DNA from: Acinetobacter indicus CIP 110367
GTDB lineage: Bacteria; Pseudomonadota; Gammaproteobacteria; Pseudomonadales; Moraxellaceae
Reading direction: 5' to 3'
NCBI RefSeq assembly: GCF_000488255.1
Contig: NZ_KI530745.1
Span: 558,001-622,000, forward strand
DNA length: 64,000 nucleotides
Under the pieces are notes generated by a model that saw only the letters and a list, made by a program, of their open reading frames with translations, searched no databases and had not been told where the DNA came from. Each line of letters begins with the position of its first letter. The stretch's first letter is position 1. Below, in pieces: positions 63,403-64,000 of the stretch. The position numbers were made by a program, and so were the translations under genes.

Positions 63403-64000
63403 GCTATCAGAATGATCAGTTGATTCTGCCGACTTATCTGGCACCTGCATTATTGATTGATTTAGCAGAGATGTACGGTGTAAATCCTAACCGTATTTTA
63501 AAAGGAACACCGGTGTTTATTGAGGGGCTGATCTCGGTGAATCAGTGTGTTAGTGTCGAACAGCTGATACAGATGATCAGGAATTTGCATGAGAGTATTG
63601 TGCATCCTGAAGTGCAATTTTTATTTGGTCAGCGTTATATTGAAACTTTAACGCATCCGGCCTTAAATGCCATTGCGTATAGCCAGAATATTAAAGAAGC
63701 GATACAGCGCTATGTCGAGTTTCATATATATTTAAGCCCTTGGCTGACGCCGGTGGCTTACTATTCTGATCATAAAATTATTCTGTTCTGGCTAAATAGC
63801 CAGGAGCGTCATGCCACCTCTCTGGTTATTAGTGCCATGACGGCTGTCCGGACAATTTTGCTCAATAGTACCCAAGAAGAGCTGAAGATGAACTATCACT
63901 TTGTCGGTGCAGAGCCGGAATTTATTGAGCAGTTCTGGGAACATCTGGGAGAGAATATTCAATTTAACAGTCTGGTGAATGCCATACAGATTGATATTCA
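63399..64000 (+). CDS. AraC-family regulator, N-terminal part (runs off the window)
   Basis: The first 200 residues are in view. The segment LAPALLIDLAEMYGVNPNRIL and the helical body with HPEVQFLFGQRYIETLTHPA fit the arabinose-binding-like N-terminal domain of OruR/ArgR-type AraC regulators (PF12625 type). The DNA-binding domain would lie past the edge. The ATGA overlap with the GGDEF gene suggests co-expression. Confidence 0.65.
   Translation, partial: MSYQNDQLILPTYLAPALLIDLAEMYGVNPNRILKGTPVFIEGLISVNQCVSVEQLIQMIRNLHESIVHPEVQFLFGQRYIETLTHPALNAIAYSQNIKEAIQRYVEFHIYLSPWLTPVAYYSDHKIILFWLNSQERHATSLVISAMTAVRTILLNSTQEELKMNYHFVGAEPEFIEQFWEHLGENIQFNSLVNAIQIDI

Overview
The window looks like an Acinetobacter chromosome. 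Supporting points are the low-GC coding style, the catM/catBCIJFD layout with two dynamin-like GTPase genes between catM and catA (as I recall it from A. baylyi ADP1), IS17-like insertion sequences, mph-type phenol hydroxylase genes, and housekeeping genes such as yebC and a CAT-anticodon tRNA. Species was not determined.

Layout. 1-5.9 kb: backbone genes (end of a GST-like gene, a 20-residue-repeat protein, an Lrp/AsnC regulator, YebC, a PlsC-like acyltransferase), one IS5-family element with a 3-bp target duplication, a small membrane ORF and a tRNA(CAT). 5.9-37.5 kb: an accessory catabolic island full of whole and broken insertion sequences. It carries mphR and the mphKLMNOP-catA-mphX phenol operon (7.2-16.2 kb), an FAD aromatic monooxygenase with a VOC partner (17.5-19.6 kb), an alpha/beta hydrolase and an extradiol-type VOC enzyme (21.4-22.9 kb), a collapsed second copy of the mph operon end (23.1-24.5 kb), a LysR-regulated citryl-CoA-lyase-like / CaiB / LeuC / LeuD operon (26.5-31.5 kb), and a Rieske oxygenase with two VanB-like reductases and a LysR regulator (32.8-37.1 kb). 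37.5-47.7 kb: catechol branch of the beta-ketoadipate pathway (catD, F, J, I, C, B, divergent catM, two GTPases, catA). 47.9-48.7 kb: an IS1-family element. 48.7-55.1 kb: a truncated Fur-box aerobactin-type receptor and a Fur-box TonB receptor operon with DUF4198-like, DUF3649-like, PepSY and DUF3325-like genes. 55.7-62.2 kb: TonB receptor, beta-propeller phytase, exbB, exbD, tonB, with a Pho-box-like site upstream. 62.5-64 kb: a degenerate GGDEF protein overlapping an AraC-type regulator.

How it works together. MphKLMNOP turns phenol into catechol. CatA (two intact genes plus a fragment) opens the ring, and CatB, C, D, IJ and F carry the product to acetyl-CoA and succinyl-CoA, so one 40-kb stretch encodes phenol to central metabolites. 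The middle genes (Rieske oxygenase, FAD hydroxylase, extradiol VOC enzyme, hydrolase, LeuCD-type hydratase, CoA-transferase, citryl-CoA-lyase-like enzyme) suggest a second, unassigned aromatic pathway ending in a C4/C5 hydroxydiacid; this is inference.

The most notable observations are the deletion scar that fused mphO to catA in a second operon copy, an mphN-mphO intergenic hairpin whose stem is kept in two diverged copies, twin upstream palindromes before a sigma-54 promoter, the phytase operon with its own TonB-ExbBD and a Pho-box-like site, and the unassigned aromatic cluster. All calls are from reading the sequence; no database search was run.
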